Notes: generated from the sequence alone by a model not told the origin. 64,000 nt of DNA from Dyella sp. AtDHG13 (GCF_003201105.1 NZ_QICJ01000004.1:124001-188000); one strand, 5' to 3'; positions 49,227 to 63,872 are shown, counted from the first letter of the stretch. Numbers and translations are program-made.

Positions 49227-49977
49227 ACTCGACGGCCCCGAGGACGACCTCGAGCAGGGCCTGTTTTCGCATCTGATCGAGCTGCGCTCGCGCCTGATGC
49301 GCGCCATCGTTACCGTGCTGATCGTGCTTGGCGCGCTGATTCCCTTCGCCAACCGCCTGTACGCGGAGCTGGCCGCGCCGCTGGTGTCGCGCCTGCCGCA
49401 AGGCGCGCACCTGATCGCCACCGAGGTGGCCAGCCCGTTCGTGACGCCGCTGAAGCTGGCGTTCTACACGGCGCTGTTCATCAGCATGCCGATGATCGTC
49501 TACCAGCTGTGGGCCTTCGTGAGCCCCGGCCTGTACCGCAACGAGAAGCGCCTCGCCCGCCCGCTGCTGGTGGCCGCGCTGTTCCTGTTCTACCTGGGCT
49601 GCGCCTTCGCCTATTTCCTGGTGCTGCCGGCGGCGTTCCGCTTCCTCACGGCGGTGACGCCGGAGGGCGTGGAGATGATGACCGACATCACGCACTACCT
49701 GGATTTCGTGGTGCTGATGTTCTTCGCCTTCGGGCTGTGCTTCGAGGTGCCGGTGGCGGTGGTGATCCTCGCCGCGGTCGGCATCGTGAACCTGCAGCAG
49801 CTGCGTGACGCGCGCCGCTACGCCATCGTCGGCGCGTTCGCCATCGCCGCCTTCATCACGCCGCCCGACATCACCTCGATGATCATGCTGGCCATTCCCA
49901 TGTGCCTGCTCTACGAGCTGGGCCTGCTGGCGGTGCGCTGGCTGCTGCATCCGGCCAAGACGGAGAAGACGGCGTGA
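49213..49977 (+). CDS. tatC: Sec-independent protein translocase subunit TatC
   Basis: 254 residues, six TMs, with the N-terminal FSHLIELRSRLMRAI, SPFVTPLKLAFYTALFIS and LYRNEKRLARPLL signatures and the conserved Glu in the FEVPVAVVIL helix. It is the receptor for twin-arginine precursors. The ATG at 49213 has AAGGA nine bases upstream; the ATG at 49204 is too close to it. Confidence 0.95.
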   Translation: MAAPELDGPEDDLEQGLFSHLIELRSRLMRAIVTVLIVLGALIPFANRLYAELAAPLVSRLPQGAHLIATEVASPFVTPLKLAFYTALFISMPMIVYQLWAFVSPGLYRNEKRLARPLLVAALFLFYLGCAFAYFLVLPAAFRFLTAVTPEGVEMMTDITHYLDFVVLMFFAFGLCFEVPVAVVILAAVGIVNLQQLRDARRYAIVGAFAIAAFITPPDITSMIMLAIPMCLLYELGLLAVRWLLHPAKTEKTA

Positions 49978-50450
49978 GCGACACGGCCGCCCGCATCGAG
50001 GAGCTGAAAACCTCGCTGCGGTTGCAGCCCCACGTCGAAGGCGGGCATTACCACCGCTTCCATCCACCCAAGGGCTCGGACAGCGACGGCGTGCGCCACG
50101 CGATGAGCGCCATCCACTACCTGCTCGAAGCGGATGAATGCAGCAGCTGGCATCGCGTGGATGCCGAGGAAGTGTGGCACTTCGTGGAAGGCGAGCCGCT
50201 GGAGCTGCTGATCTACAACCCGGTGAGCAAATGGCTGGACCGCTGCACGCTCGGCCCGTTGCGGGATGGCAAGCAGGCAGTGGCCGTGGTGCCCGCCGGC
50301 GCATGGCAGGCGGCGCGGCCGCTGGGCGCCTATGCGCTGGCCACCTGCGTGGTGGCGCCGGGGTTCCAGTACGACGGGTTCGAGTTGCTCAAGCCGGATG
50401 ATCCGCTGGCGGGGCATCTGGCGGGGTTGGTGCCGGAGATTGGATTCTAG
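49974..50450 (+). CDS. Cupin-domain protein (DUF985 family)
   Basis: 158 residues of cupin fold: PHVEGGHYHRFH, SAIHYLLEADECSSWHRVDAEEVWHF and LIYNPVSKW, then WQAARPLGAYALATCVVAPGFQYDGFELL (quoted in parts) are DUF985 hallmarks. Function in the family is not settled; sugar-epimerase-like and ligand-binding roles have been suggested. It starts at a GTG overlapping the tatC stop (GTGA), so it is coupled to the tat operon although no functional link is known. Confidence 0.85.
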   Translation: MSDTAARIEELKTSLRLQPHVEGGHYHRFHPPKGSDSDGVRHAMSAIHYLLEADECSSWHRVDAEEVWHFVEGEPLELLIYNPVSKWLDRCTLGPLRDGKQAVAVVPAGAWQAARPLGAYALATCVVAPGFQYDGFELLKPDDPLAGHLAGLVPEIGF

Positions 50451-50471
50451 TTAGGCCGCGCGCCGCTTTTA

Positions 50472-50638
50472 AGCTCCCTCTCCCCTCCGGGGAGAGGGCT
50501 GGGGTGAGGGGCCAATCTAGCCTCACCATGTGGGTTGATACGGTCACCCTCTCTGCGTTTGGATCACGGCGAAGATGAAACGGTGGGACGAGCACCTGCC
50601 CCTCACCCCAACCCTCTCCCCGGAGGGGAGAGGGAGCT
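50472..50638. repeat. CCCTCTCCCC family inverted-repeat element
   Basis: Left arm 50472-50512 and right arm 50598-50638 are complementary over 41 bases with one mismatch. Each arm is itself a hairpin (CCCTCTCCCC/GGGGAGAGGG) followed by GGGGTGAGGGGC. The centre of 85 bases has no gene. A loop-expanded relative of the left arm lies at 25.78 kb. It sits between the convergent cupin and S41 protease genes. Confidence 0.85.
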
Positions 50639-50707
50639 AAGTCTTGGCACGCCGCAGTGGGCCGCGTCAGCCAACTTCAGCTCCGCTGGCTTCAACACCA
50701 ACAGAAA

Positions 50708-52078
50708 TCAATGCTTCGTCGGCGCCGCCGTCGGCGAGCCATACGTCGAGCGATTGAGCGCCAGCCCCTTCAGCACATTCAACGCCTGCGACAAGGCGTA
50801 ATCCTGCGTGGCGAGTTTGGCGTTCTCCGCGCTGCCGTCGTTGTCGATGTCCTTGCCGAGCTTGGTGCCGTCCTCGTTGGCGAGGTGGTTGGGCAGGTCG
50901 GCTTCGGAGCTGATCAGGCTGGGCGCGCTGTCGGCCTTGTTCACCGCGAGGTCGGCGAGCGCGATGTCGGGCTTGATGCCCTCGGCCTGGATGGAGGTGC
51001 CGTTGGGCGTGTAGTAGCGGGCGGTGGTGATCTTCACGGCGTGGTCGTTGTCCAGCGGCAGCACGGTCTGCACCACGCCCTTGCCGAAGGTGCGGCGGCC
51101 GACGATCAGGGCGCGGTGGTTGTCCTTCAGCGCTCCGGAGACGATTTCCGCCGCCGATGCCGTGCCGTTGTCCACCAGCACTACCATCGGCGCGCCGTTG
51201 AGCAGGTCGCCGGCGTGGGCTTCGAAGCTGAGGTTGGAATCCTGCAGGCGGCCGCGCGTGGTGACGATGGTGCCGCTGCTGAGGAAGTCGTCGCTCACGC
51301 CGACGGCGGCGGTGAGCAGGCCGCCGGGGTTGGAGCGCAGGTCGAGGATGGCGCCCTTCTGCGGGCCGTTCTTGCGGATCAGTTCGCCGAGCTTCTTTTC
51401 CAGGTCGGGCGCGGTGTCGTCCTGGAACTGGCTGATGCGGATATACGCATAGCCGGGTTCGAGTTCGCGCGTCTTCACGCTGGTGACGGAGATCTTCTCG
51501 CGCACCAGCGGCATGTCGATGGGCTTGTCGCTCTTCTCGTGCAGGATGGTCAGCGTGACCTTGCTGCCGGGGTCGCCGCGCAGCGCCTTGAACATGTCGT
51601 CGATGTTCTCCGGCTCCACCGTCTTGCCGTCGATCTTCACGATGGTGTCGCCCGGCTTGATGCCGGCGCGCGAGGCGGGCGTGTCGTCGATGGGGGCGAT
51701 GATGCGCAGCGTGCCGTCCACCTGCAGCACTTCGATGCCCAGGCCGCCGTACTGGCCGGTGGTGTCCTCGTTGAGTTCGGCCAAGCCGTCCTTGTCCAGG
51801 TATTCGCTGTGCGGGTCCAGGCCGCTGAGCATGCCGCTGATGGCGGCCTTCATCAGGGTCTTGTTGTCCACCGGCTCCACATAGGCCTGGCGCACGATCT
51901 CGTAGACGCGGCTGAAGTTGCGCACGTCGTCGAGGTCTACTTGGTCGGGCGCGGACGAGGCTGAGGCTGGCGCGGCGGTGGCCGTCTTGGCGTCATGGTG
52001 GATGACCGGCGCGGTCTGCGCCTGTGCCAACGGCGCCGCCAGCAGCAGGACGGCCAGGCTCAAGGGGGAAAGCCGCAT
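50708..52078 (-). CDS. ctpA: S41 family C-terminal processing peptidase (CtpA/Prc-like)
   Basis: 456 residues with signal peptide (to AQA, residue 20). PDZ domain at about 105-190 (YGGLGIEV, TPASRAGIKPGDTIVKIDG), then the protease domain with the catalytic Ser308 in GTASAAEI and Lys333 in RRTFGKG, and GAILDLRSNPGG. Periplasmic carboxyl-terminal proteases of this type control peptidoglycan hydrolases. The next gene upstream encodes an EnvC-like hydrolase activator, fitting a cell-wall role. The two genes often neighbour each other in related bacteria. Confidence 0.92.
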   Translation of the reverse strand: MRLSPLSLAVLLLAAPLAQAQTAPVIHHDAKTATAAPASASSAPDQVDLDDVRNFSRVYEIVRQAYVEPVDNKTLMKAAISGMLSGLDPHSEYLDKDGLAELNEDTTGQYGGLGIEVLQVDGTLRIIAPIDDTPASRAGIKPGDTIVKIDGKTVEPENIDDMFKALRGDPGSKVTLTILHEKSDKPIDMPLVREKISVTSVKTRELEPGYAYIRISQFQDDTAPDLEKKLGELIRKNGPQKGAILDLRSNPGGLLTAAVGVSDDFLSSGTIVTTRGRLQDSNLSFEAHAGDLLNGAPMVVLVDNGTASAAEIVSGALKDNHRALIVGRRTFGKGVVQTVLPLDNDHAVKITTARYYTPNGTSIQAEGIKPDIALADLAVNKADSAPSLISSEADLPNHLANEDGTKLGKDIDNDGSAENAKLATQDYALSQALNVLKGLALNRSTYGSPTAAPTKH

Positions 52079-52216
52079 GAATGGGGGACTCCGGTAAAGC
52101 TTGTGGGGGCGAGGCCGGCGGCGGGCCGAATGGCCGTTGGACCGCCGGATGTCACCGAAATTCAATGTGCTACGAAGATTAGCCTGCGACGCCGCGTAGC
52201 CGGCGTCAATGTCGGA

Positions 52217-53431
52217 TCAGCCCTTTTTTCCCAGCCATGTGCGGGGGTCCACAGGCTGGTTGTTCTGGCGCAGCTCGAAATAGACGCCGGTGTTGACCCC
52301 GGTGGGCGCGCTGGCCGTGCCGACGGCTTCGCCCGCGCTCACCTGGTCGCCCACGCCGTGCAGGATGGTCTCGTTGTTGCCGTACATGCTCATCCAGCCG
52401 CCGCCGTGGCTGACGATGACCAGCATGCCGTAGCCGCGCAGGAAGGCCGCATAGACCACCCGCCCCGCCGACACGGCGCGCACCTCGCTGCCGCCCGGCG
52501 CCTTGATCAGCACGCCGTTGCCGTAAGTATTCACGACGCCGGAGGCGGGCCAGGGCAGATTGCCGCGGATGTTGGCCAGGCCCTTTCCGGCCGGCGGGGC
52601 GGCCTTGCCCTCGTTGGCCTTGGCCGCGCGCTCGGCCGCGCGGGCGGCTTCGTCGATGGCCTTCTGCAGCGTGGCCACCAGCGAGTTCAGCGAGGCCTCG
52701 TTCTGCTTCAGCGCGGCCAGCTTGCTGGCCTGGTCCTTGTACTGGGCGTCGGTGTCGGCCACCAGCTTGGCCTGGGCGGCGCGCTGCTGTTCCAGCGCCT
52801 TGGCCTGCGTGGCGCGTTCGGCGCGGGCCGCCTGCAGGGCCTGCTGCTGGGCGGTGATCTGGGTTTCCAGATCCTGCAGGCGGGCCAGGTCGCCCATCAG
52901 CTTCTGCACGCGGGCGACGCGGTCTTCCTGGAAATACTTGGAATAGGCCAGCGCCTGGGCGATGCGGGCGACATCGTCGTCGCCCATCAGCAGGCGCAGG
53001 TCCGATCCCCGGCCCAGGGCATAGGTGGCGCGCAGCAGGTCGGCGATGGCGGCGCGCTGTCCTTCCAGATTCTTCTGCAACTCGGTGCGCTGGGCCTCCA
53101 GCTCGCCCAGCTCCTTCTGCTTGGCGGCCAGCTGGGCGTCGGTCTCGCGCACGGCCTTGGCCGCGCCCGCCACCGCATTGGCCTGCTTGGCCAGTTCGGC
53201 GGTGGCGCTGTCGCGCCTGGCGGCGGTTTCGGCCTGTTCCTTGGCGAGCGCTTCCATCTTGCTGCGCACGTCGGAGAGCTTCTTCTGGGCCTCGGCCTGC
53301 TCGGCCTTTTCGGACTTGGCCTTGCTGTCCTGCATGGCGCGGGCCGGCGGGGCAGCGGCGCCCAGGGCAAGGATGAGGACGCCGGTGACGGCGCAGGCGA
53401 GGGGGCGGGCACGACGGACTGGTATGGGCAT
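52217..53431 (-). CDS. envC: EnvC-like murein hydrolase activator
   Basis: 404 residues: signal region to about ARA (residue 31), two long coiled-coil stretches (about 35-125 and 170-265) and a C-terminal LytM/M23 domain (about 290-400, VRAVSAGRVVYAAFLRGYGM). The LytM active site is degenerate (HGGGWMSMYGNNE instead of the HxH-type ligand run), as in EnvC, which activates amidases AmiA/AmiB at the division septum rather than cutting peptidoglycan itself. It is upstream of ctpA on the same strand with a 138-base gap. Confidence 0.9.
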   Translation of the reverse strand: MPIPVRRARPLACAVTGVLILALGAAAPPARAMQDSKAKSEKAEQAEAQKKLSDVRSKMEALAKEQAETAARRDSATAELAKQANAVAGAAKAVRETDAQLAAKQKELGELEAQRTELQKNLEGQRAAIADLLRATYALGRGSDLRLLMGDDDVARIAQALAYSKYFQEDRVARVQKLMGDLARLQDLETQITAQQQALQAARAERATQAKALEQQRAAQAKLVADTDAQYKDQASKLAALKQNEASLNSLVATLQKAIDEAARAAERAAKANEGKAAPPAGKGLANIRGNLPWPASGVVNTYGNGVLIKAPGGSEVRAVSAGRVVYAAFLRGYGMLVIVSHGGGWMSMYGNNETILHGVGDQVSAGEAVGTASAPTGVNTGVYFELRQNNQPVDPRTWLGKKG

Positions 53432-53657
53432 CGCCCGATTATCACAGAGCGCCGCGACGGCGCGCGAGCCGGCCAGCGCCGTGCGTCGATCCCGGTCACG
53501 CACTCTTCATCGCAGCGCCGATGCGATCACTGGTATGCCTCGTGCGATCGTCACGCGCGATGCGATGCCGACGAGTGGTGCGCAAGTGCGCACTCGATGG
53601 GAGCGTCGCCTTATGTGCCGCGTCGCGGGATTTGTCCTGCGAGACAAGAAAACACTT

Positions 53658-53678
53658 CCAATTGAAACTTTCATTTGG
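53658..53678. promoter_or_regulatory. Palindrome upstream of gltB promoter
   Basis: Arms CCAATTGAAA and TTTCATTTGG with one base between; nine of ten positions are complementary. It ends 14 bases before the predicted -35, a position typical of an activator site. The binding protein is unknown. Confidence 0.5.
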
Positions 53679-53692
53679 ACGTAAAGATGTCT

Positions 53693-53722
53693 TTGACGCG
53701 ACGCACCAAACTGTGTTTTAGT
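53693..53722 (+). promoter_or_regulatory. Probable gltB promoter
   Basis: -35 TTGACG (53693-53698), 18 bases, -10 TTTAGT (53717-53722). The leader to gltB would be about 80 bases. Confidence 0.5.
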
Positions 53723-53807
53723 CGAACCCACACTATGGACGCGTGACAGCGGCGCCTTCGGCTCCGTTGGGACGACGCGTCTCCCACCATCGGCCTGGGG
53801 AGGCGAG

Positions 53808-58250
<4,443 letters not shown>

Positions 58251-58270
58251 GTGGGCAACTGCTGTTGCCA

Positions 58271-59826
<1,556 letters not shown>

Positions 59827-59837
59827 GCCATGCCCAT

Positions 59838-59863
59838 GCGGGAGCGCGGCGATGCGCTCCCGC
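59838..59863. terminator. Terminator-like hairpin between gltD and methyltransferase gene
   Basis: Perfect ten-base arms GCGGGAGCGC/GCGCTCCCGC with a six-base loop in the convergent gap. No T-tract either side, but the position fits shared termination. Confidence 0.55.
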
Positions 59864-59872
59864 GAGCCGCCA

Positions 59873-60631
59873 TCAGCGGGCCGTGAAAGTGGCCGTGTCC
59901 AGCACGAAGCTGCCATCGTCGGCGATGGCGAAATGCTCCCGCACCTCGTCCGGCGCCGTGGCCTGCAGGGCACGAATGGCCGCGACCTGCGCATCCGGCG
60001 TGCGGGTGCGCGCCACCCAGTCGGGGAAACGCAACGGCAGGCGGCGCCGCGTGATGCCATCCACGGTGAATCCCGCCGCTGCCAGCGCGGCGATCCATTC
60101 GCTTGCCCGATAGTTGCGCACGTGCGAGACGTCGCGCAGCAGCTCCAGCGTCTGCAGCCAGCTGTCGAGCAACGCGTGCTCCGGCGAAATCACGTCGATG
60201 AAGATCGCGCGGCCTCCCGCTTTCAGCACGCGCCGGGCTTCGCGCAAGCCGGCATCACGTGAGTGCCAGTGATGCGTGGTGTAGCGCGCCACGACGACGT
60301 CGAACGCATCGTCATCGAACGGCAGCCGCTCGGCGGGCGCGGCCTGCACGGCAACGTTGTCCAGTCCGCGTTCGACGGCGGTGCGGCGTACCGCATCGAG
60401 CATGTCGGGCGTCACGTCGCAGGCCACCACCTCGCGCGCCAGCGGCGCCGCGCGGTAGGTGACGTGGCCGCCGCCACAGCCCAGATCCAGCACGCGGCCG
60501 GGCACCATGGCGTGCAATTCGGCTTCGATCTGGTCGAGGTCCGGCCCCTGGCGGTGCACTTCGCTGCTCACGTAATCCTGGGCGCGCGGCCCGTACTGGT
60601 CGGCGACGAAGCGCTGTTGCGGCGTGGTCAT
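59873..60631 (-). CDS. Class I SAM-dependent methyltransferase
   Basis: 252 residues. Motif I RVLDLGCGGGHVTYRAAPLA, motif II acidic VVACDVTPDML, post-motif PAERLPFDDDAFDVVVARYTTHHW and motif III ARRVLKAGGRAIFID, written here in parts, define a UbiE/COQ5-like methyltransferase. Acceptor unknown. It is divergent from an XRE regulator, whose start is 77 bases away, and may be under its control. Confidence 0.85.
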   Translation of the reverse strand: MTTPQQRFVADQYGPRAQDYVSSEVHRQGPDLDQIEAELHAMVPGRVLDLGCGGGHVTYRAAPLAREVVACDVTPDMLDAVRRTAVERGLDNVAVQAAPAERLPFDDDAFDVVVARYTTHHWHSRDAGLREARRVLKAGGRAIFIDVISPEHALLDSWLQTLELLRDVSHVRNYRASEWIAALAAAGFTVDGITRRRLPLRFPDWVARTRTPDAQVAAIRALQATAPDEVREHFAIADDGSFVLDTATFTAR

Positions 60632-60708
60632 GCGGGTTCCTCCGGTGATGTGCGGTGCGCATTGTCCGGGCGGCCATCGTCCGGTGTAAGTTGTGCACTT
60701 ATCCCGGT

Positions 60709-61521
60709 ATGACTGGTACCACCCTGGACACGCCCAACGACCCGCACCGTTTGCTCGGCCAGTTCCTTCGCGCGCGCCGCGAAGCGGCGACGGCGGACAC
60801 CTCGCTCGGCGAGGGCCGCGGCAGGCGACGCACGCCGGGCCTGCGTCGCGAGGAAGTGGCGCAGCGCGCCGGCATCAGCACCACCTGGTACACCTGGCTG
60901 GAGCAGGGGCGCGACGTGGCGCTGTCGGCGGATGCGCTGGCGCGCCTGGCCGATGGGCTGAGTCTGTCTGCGGCCGAGCGCGCCTATCTGTTCGAGCTGG
61001 CGCGGCGGCGCGATCCCGCACCGCACCTGCTGGATGAAGCCGGCACGCCGAACGAACTGCTTCATGCGGTGGCCGTGCAGCCCGTGCCGGCCTATCTGCT
61101 GGACCGGCATTGGCGACGCCGCGCGTGGAACGAACCGGCCGCCGAACTGTTCGCCGCGTGGCGCGACAGCGGCGAAGAAAACCTGCTGCGCTTCGTCTTC
61201 CTCGATGCGGCCGCGCGCGATCTGATCACCGATTGGGACGACCGCGCGCAACGCCTGGTGGCCGAATTCCGCGCTGACACGGCACTGTATCCCGACGATG
61301 CGACACTGCTCGCGCTGGTCGACGCATTGCGCCGCGAAAGCGCGGCCTTCGAGCGCTACTGGAACGCGCAGGGCGTGCAGGCGCGCGAGGGCGGCCGACG
61401 CACGTTCGATCATCCGCGGCTTGGCCACGTCGCCTACACGCAGGTGACGCTGGTCCCCGCCAGCCACACCGATTTCAAACTGGTCCTGCTGCTGCCCGAA
61501 GGCAGCACACCCAACCCCTGA
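60709..61521 (+). CDS. XRE-type regulator with MmyB-like ligand-binding domain
   Basis: 270 residues. N-terminal HTH (about 10-95: LLGQFLRARREAA, RRTPGLRREEVAQRAGISTTW, YTWLEQGRDVALSADAL) followed by the MmyB-like domain (VPAYLLDRHWRRRAWNEPAAELF, LRFVFLDAAARDL), in the subgroup with the GRRRTPGLRREEVA motif. Ligand is often a lipid-like molecule in relatives; unknown here. Divergent from a methyltransferase gene; 14 bases upstream of the methylglyoxal-synthase gene on the same strand, which may share its transcript. Confidence 0.88.
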   Translation: MTGTTLDTPNDPHRLLGQFLRARREAATADTSLGEGRGRRRTPGLRREEVAQRAGISTTWYTWLEQGRDVALSADALARLADGLSLSAAERAYLFELARRRDPAPHLLDEAGTPNELLHAVAVQPVPAYLLDRHWRRRAWNEPAAELFAAWRDSGEENLLRFVFLDAAARDLITDWDDRAQRLVAEFRADTALYPDDATLLALVDALRRESAAFERYWNAQGVQAREGGRRTFDHPRLGHVAYTQVTLVPASHTDFKLVLLLPEGSTPNP

Positions 61522-61535
61522 TGGAGTGACACCCC

Positions 61536-62405
61536 ATGCGTCTCGGCCTTGCCGCCAACCAGCTTCACCATGCCCATGCGAACGCCGCGCTGTTCCGCTG
61601 GCTGCACGCATGCGAGGTGGGCATCCGCGAACTGGATCTTGGGCTGCATGCGGTGGGGCGCACCTACGATGCGATCCATCGCGCGGGCTATCTGGAGCGC
61701 TACCTGCCGCTGCGCCGCTATCCCTACGGACGCGAGGGCGGCCTGATGAAGCTGGTGGCCGAAGTGGTGGGGCTGGGCGGCGAGCGCGTGCTCGATGGCG
61801 CCATCTATCTGATCGATCCGGTCGATCCTTCGTCGATCTTTCCCGAAGCCATCGCGCTCAAGCGCCAGTGCGTGATCCACGGCAAGCCCTTCATTTCCAC
61901 CGTGGCCACCGCGCGCGACTGGATCGAGATGGAACGCATCCACGCGGGTTTCGCGCCCGACGCTGGCGCCAACATCTTCCACGATCTGGAAGCGCAGACG
62001 CTGGCGCTGATCGCGCATGACGCCATGAAGCCGCAGATGCTGGCCTTCGCCGCCGAGCACTTCGACGTGCTGTCGCGCTTCGCGCATCGCGTGGGCACCG
62101 GCACCACCGGCCAGCGCCTCAACGAGCTGGCATGGAGCCGCGGCTGGCCGACGGACAAGGCGTGGGTGGAGCGCTACCAGAGCGGCCCGATGGGCGGCGA
62201 CGCACAGATCGCCGACCTCGTGCTCGAACGCCGCTGCCAGCGCGCGATCTTCTTCGAGGATCCGCACGTGGCGCGCCAGCACGAGGCCGACATCCAGCTG
62301 CTGGAGCGCGCCGTGACCACGCGCACCGACGATGCCGTGTGCATGACCTCGCCCAAGGTGGCCGCGCGCTGGGCTGCGGCGGTGGCATTGCGTGGCATAG
62401 GGTGA
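61536..62405 (+). CDS. mgsA: Methylglyoxal synthase, tandem two-domain form
   Basis: 289 residues, about twice the length of E. coli MgsA (152). The C-terminal half (about 153-283) carries the MgsA motifs: LIAHDAMK (160-162 His-Asp), GTGTTG (187-192), SGPMGGDAQ (Asp222) and QHEADIQLL (His249, Asp252). The N-terminal half (1-135) aligns with the same fold but its phosphate-site motifs are changed (AVGRTYDAI for GTTG, GREGGLMKL for GPMGGD). MgsA turns dihydroxyacetone phosphate into methylglyoxal. The C-terminal domain is probably catalytic and the N-terminal one regulatory or structural. Start at MRLGLAANQL. Confidence 0.8.
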   Translation: MRLGLAANQLHHAHANAALFRWLHACEVGIRELDLGLHAVGRTYDAIHRAGYLERYLPLRRYPYGREGGLMKLVAEVVGLGGERVLDGAIYLIDPVDPSSIFPEAIALKRQCVIHGKPFISTVATARDWIEMERIHAGFAPDAGANIFHDLEAQTLALIAHDAMKPQMLAFAAEHFDVLSRFAHRVGTGTTGQRLNELAWSRGWPTDKAWVERYQSGPMGGDAQIADLVLERRCQRAIFFEDPHVARQHEADIQLLERAVTTRTDDAVCMTSPKVAARWAAAVALRGIG

Positions 62406-62480
62406 TCCGTTGCGCCGGGCGCATACTGAGCGTCTGTCGGCCATGGCGGCTGTCGTGGTTATCGTGTGGAGATTGTCCCC

Positions 62481-63242
62481 ATGTGTGTGATTGCTTTCGC
62501 CTGGCACGCGCATCCGCGCTGGCGCCTGCTGTTGATCGGCAACCGCGATGAGTTCCACGCGCGGCCCAGCCTGCCGCTGGCGCGCTGGGACAAGCCGGCG
62601 ATCATCGCCGGCAAGGACCTGGAAGCCGGCGGCACCTGGCTGGGCGTGACCGACGACGGCCGCTGCAGCGTGGTGACCAATGTGCGCGACCCTCGCGATC
62701 CGCAGCTGGGACGTTCGCGTGGCCTGCTGTCGCTGGACTATCTCGCGGGCGCGGATGACGCGGTGGGCCATGCCAAGGCGCTGCTGGGTACGGCGGCCGA
62801 CTATCGCCCGTTCAACCTGCTCACCTTCGATGCGACGCACGCGTTCTACATCGGCAATCGTCCGGACTCGCGCGCGCAGTCGGTGGAACCCGGCGTACAC
62901 GGCCTGTCCAACGCGGACTTCAATGCCCCGTGGCCCAAAACGCGCGCACTGATGCGGCATCTGCGCGAATGGATCGACGCGGGACACGACGACGAGTTCG
63001 CGCCGCTGTTCGACGCGCTGGCCGATCCCCGGGGCTATCCCGACGATCAGCTGCCCGATACCGGTGTGGGCCTGGAGCGCGAGCGCTGGCTGTCGTCGGC
63101 GTTCATTCGCGGCGATCGCTATGGCACGCGTGCAAGTACCGTGGTGGCCATTGGCCATGACGGCCGTGGCGTGGTGGTGGAGCGGCGCTTTGGGCCTAAC
63201 GGCCGTGAGGAAGGCGAGACGGCGATTCCGTTCTCGCGCTGA
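62481..63242 (+). CDS. NRDE family protein (TANGO2-like)
   Basis: 253 residues. The N-terminus MCVIAFAWHAHPRWRLLLIG exposes Cys2, the likely Ntn-hydrolase-type nucleophile, and the name-giving NRDE motif follows (GNRDEFHARP). Further family marks are GGTWLGVTDDGRCSVVTNVR (in parts) and LSNADFNAPWPKT. The eukaryotic homologue TANGO2 is linked to lipid/heme metabolism; the bacterial function is unknown. GGAG lies ten bases before the ATG. Downstream of mgsA by 75 bases on the same strand. Confidence 0.88.
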   Translation: MCVIAFAWHAHPRWRLLLIGNRDEFHARPSLPLARWDKPAIIAGKDLEAGGTWLGVTDDGRCSVVTNVRDPRDPQLGRSRGLLSLDYLAGADDAVGHAKALLGTAADYRPFNLLTFDATHAFYIGNRPDSRAQSVEPGVHGLSNADFNAPWPKTRALMRHLREWIDAGHDDEFAPLFDALADPRGYPDDQLPDTGVGLERERWLSSAFIRGDRYGTRASTVVAIGHDGRGVVVERRFGPNGREEGETAIPFSR

Positions 63243-63278
63243 TAGCGTGCTCAATCTTGCGTGAGCACCCATTCCTCG

Positions 63279-63407
63279 CCGTCATTCCGGCGCAGGCCGG
63301 AATCCAGTGACGAGAACGATCGGTTGTCGCGTGACTTCAAAGCGTTTGGCTTTCGGCGAAAACCGCACTATGGGGCCACTGGATTCCGGCCTGCGCCGGA
63401 ATGACGG
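63279..63407. repeat. REP-type inverted repeat (GTCATTCCGGCGCAG core)
   Basis: Left arm 63279-63309 and right arm 63377-63407 are perfect 31-base complements containing GTCATTCCGGCGCAGGCCGG. The 67-base centre carries no gene; a segment CGGTTGTCGCGTG in it recurs near 40.29 kb. It lies between the NRDE gene and the convergent YchJ-type gene. Confidence 0.82.
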
Positions 63408-63449
63408 ATGGTGGACTGAAGATTTAGCACCGCTCCATGAAGTGCAAAC

Positions 63450-63872
63450 TCACTCTCCGGACTTCTCCGGAAACTCCCCGTCCACGTAGAACCAGCGTCC
63501 GTCTTCGCGCACGAAGCGGCTGATCTCGTGCATGCGCTGTGCCTTGCCGCCGCCGTAGCGCAGGCGCGCAACGAACTCGACGATGGCGGCGTCGCCGTCG
63601 CTCTCGTGCCGCTTTACGGTAAGGCCCAGCCAGCTTGGCGCGGGTTGCTGGCTTGCCAGCTTGAGGTGTGCGGGGCGCGTGCTGTGGTGCCAGGTGTCGA
63701 GCAGGTAGTCCTCGCGCTTGAGCACGTAGGCGCTGTAACGCGAACGCATCAGCTGCTCGGCGGTGGCCGCCACGGCGCCTTCATGCAGCAGCCCGCAGCA
63801 ACGGGCGTATCCCTCGTTGTTGCCGCAGGGGCAGGGCGTGAGCGTGTCGATGGCTTGCACGTAGGGTCGCAT
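63450..63872 (-). CDS. YchJ/UPF0225 family protein with SEC-C motif
   Basis: 140 residues. A SEC-C zinc motif lies near the N-terminus (PCPCGNNEGYARCCG, four Cys), followed by a NTF2-like domain (LMRSRYSAYVLKREDYLLDT, VEFVARLRYGG, RFVREDGRWFYVDGEF). This is the YchJ arrangement; the function is not established. Start at MRPYVQAID. Convergent with the NRDE gene across a REP element. Confidence 0.85.
   Translation of the reverse strand: MRPYVQAIDTLTPCPCGNNEGYARCCGLLHEGAVAATAEQLMRSRYSAYVLKREDYLLDTWHHSTRPAHLKLASQQPAPSWLGLTVKRHESDGDAAIVEFVARLRYGGGKAQRMHEISRFVREDGRWFYVDGEFPEKSGE

Larger units (their letters stand above)
53432..53807. other. Control region between envC and gltB
   Basis: 376 bases without a convincing gene. 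The right part is AT-rich and holds a palindrome (53658-53678) and the likely gltB promoter (53693-53722). The left part, next to envC, shows no clear element. Confidence 0.5.

Noticed and set aside
60690-60706. Partial dyad around TAAGTTGTGCACTTA between the methyltransferase and XRE genes
   Set aside because: Symmetry is imperfect and short; a divergent operator is likely there but I cannot fix its limits.
61434-63272. Minus-strand open frame spanning mgsA and the NRDE gene
   Set aside because: It runs opposite two well-supported genes and their gap; composition is typical of antisense GC-rich frames.
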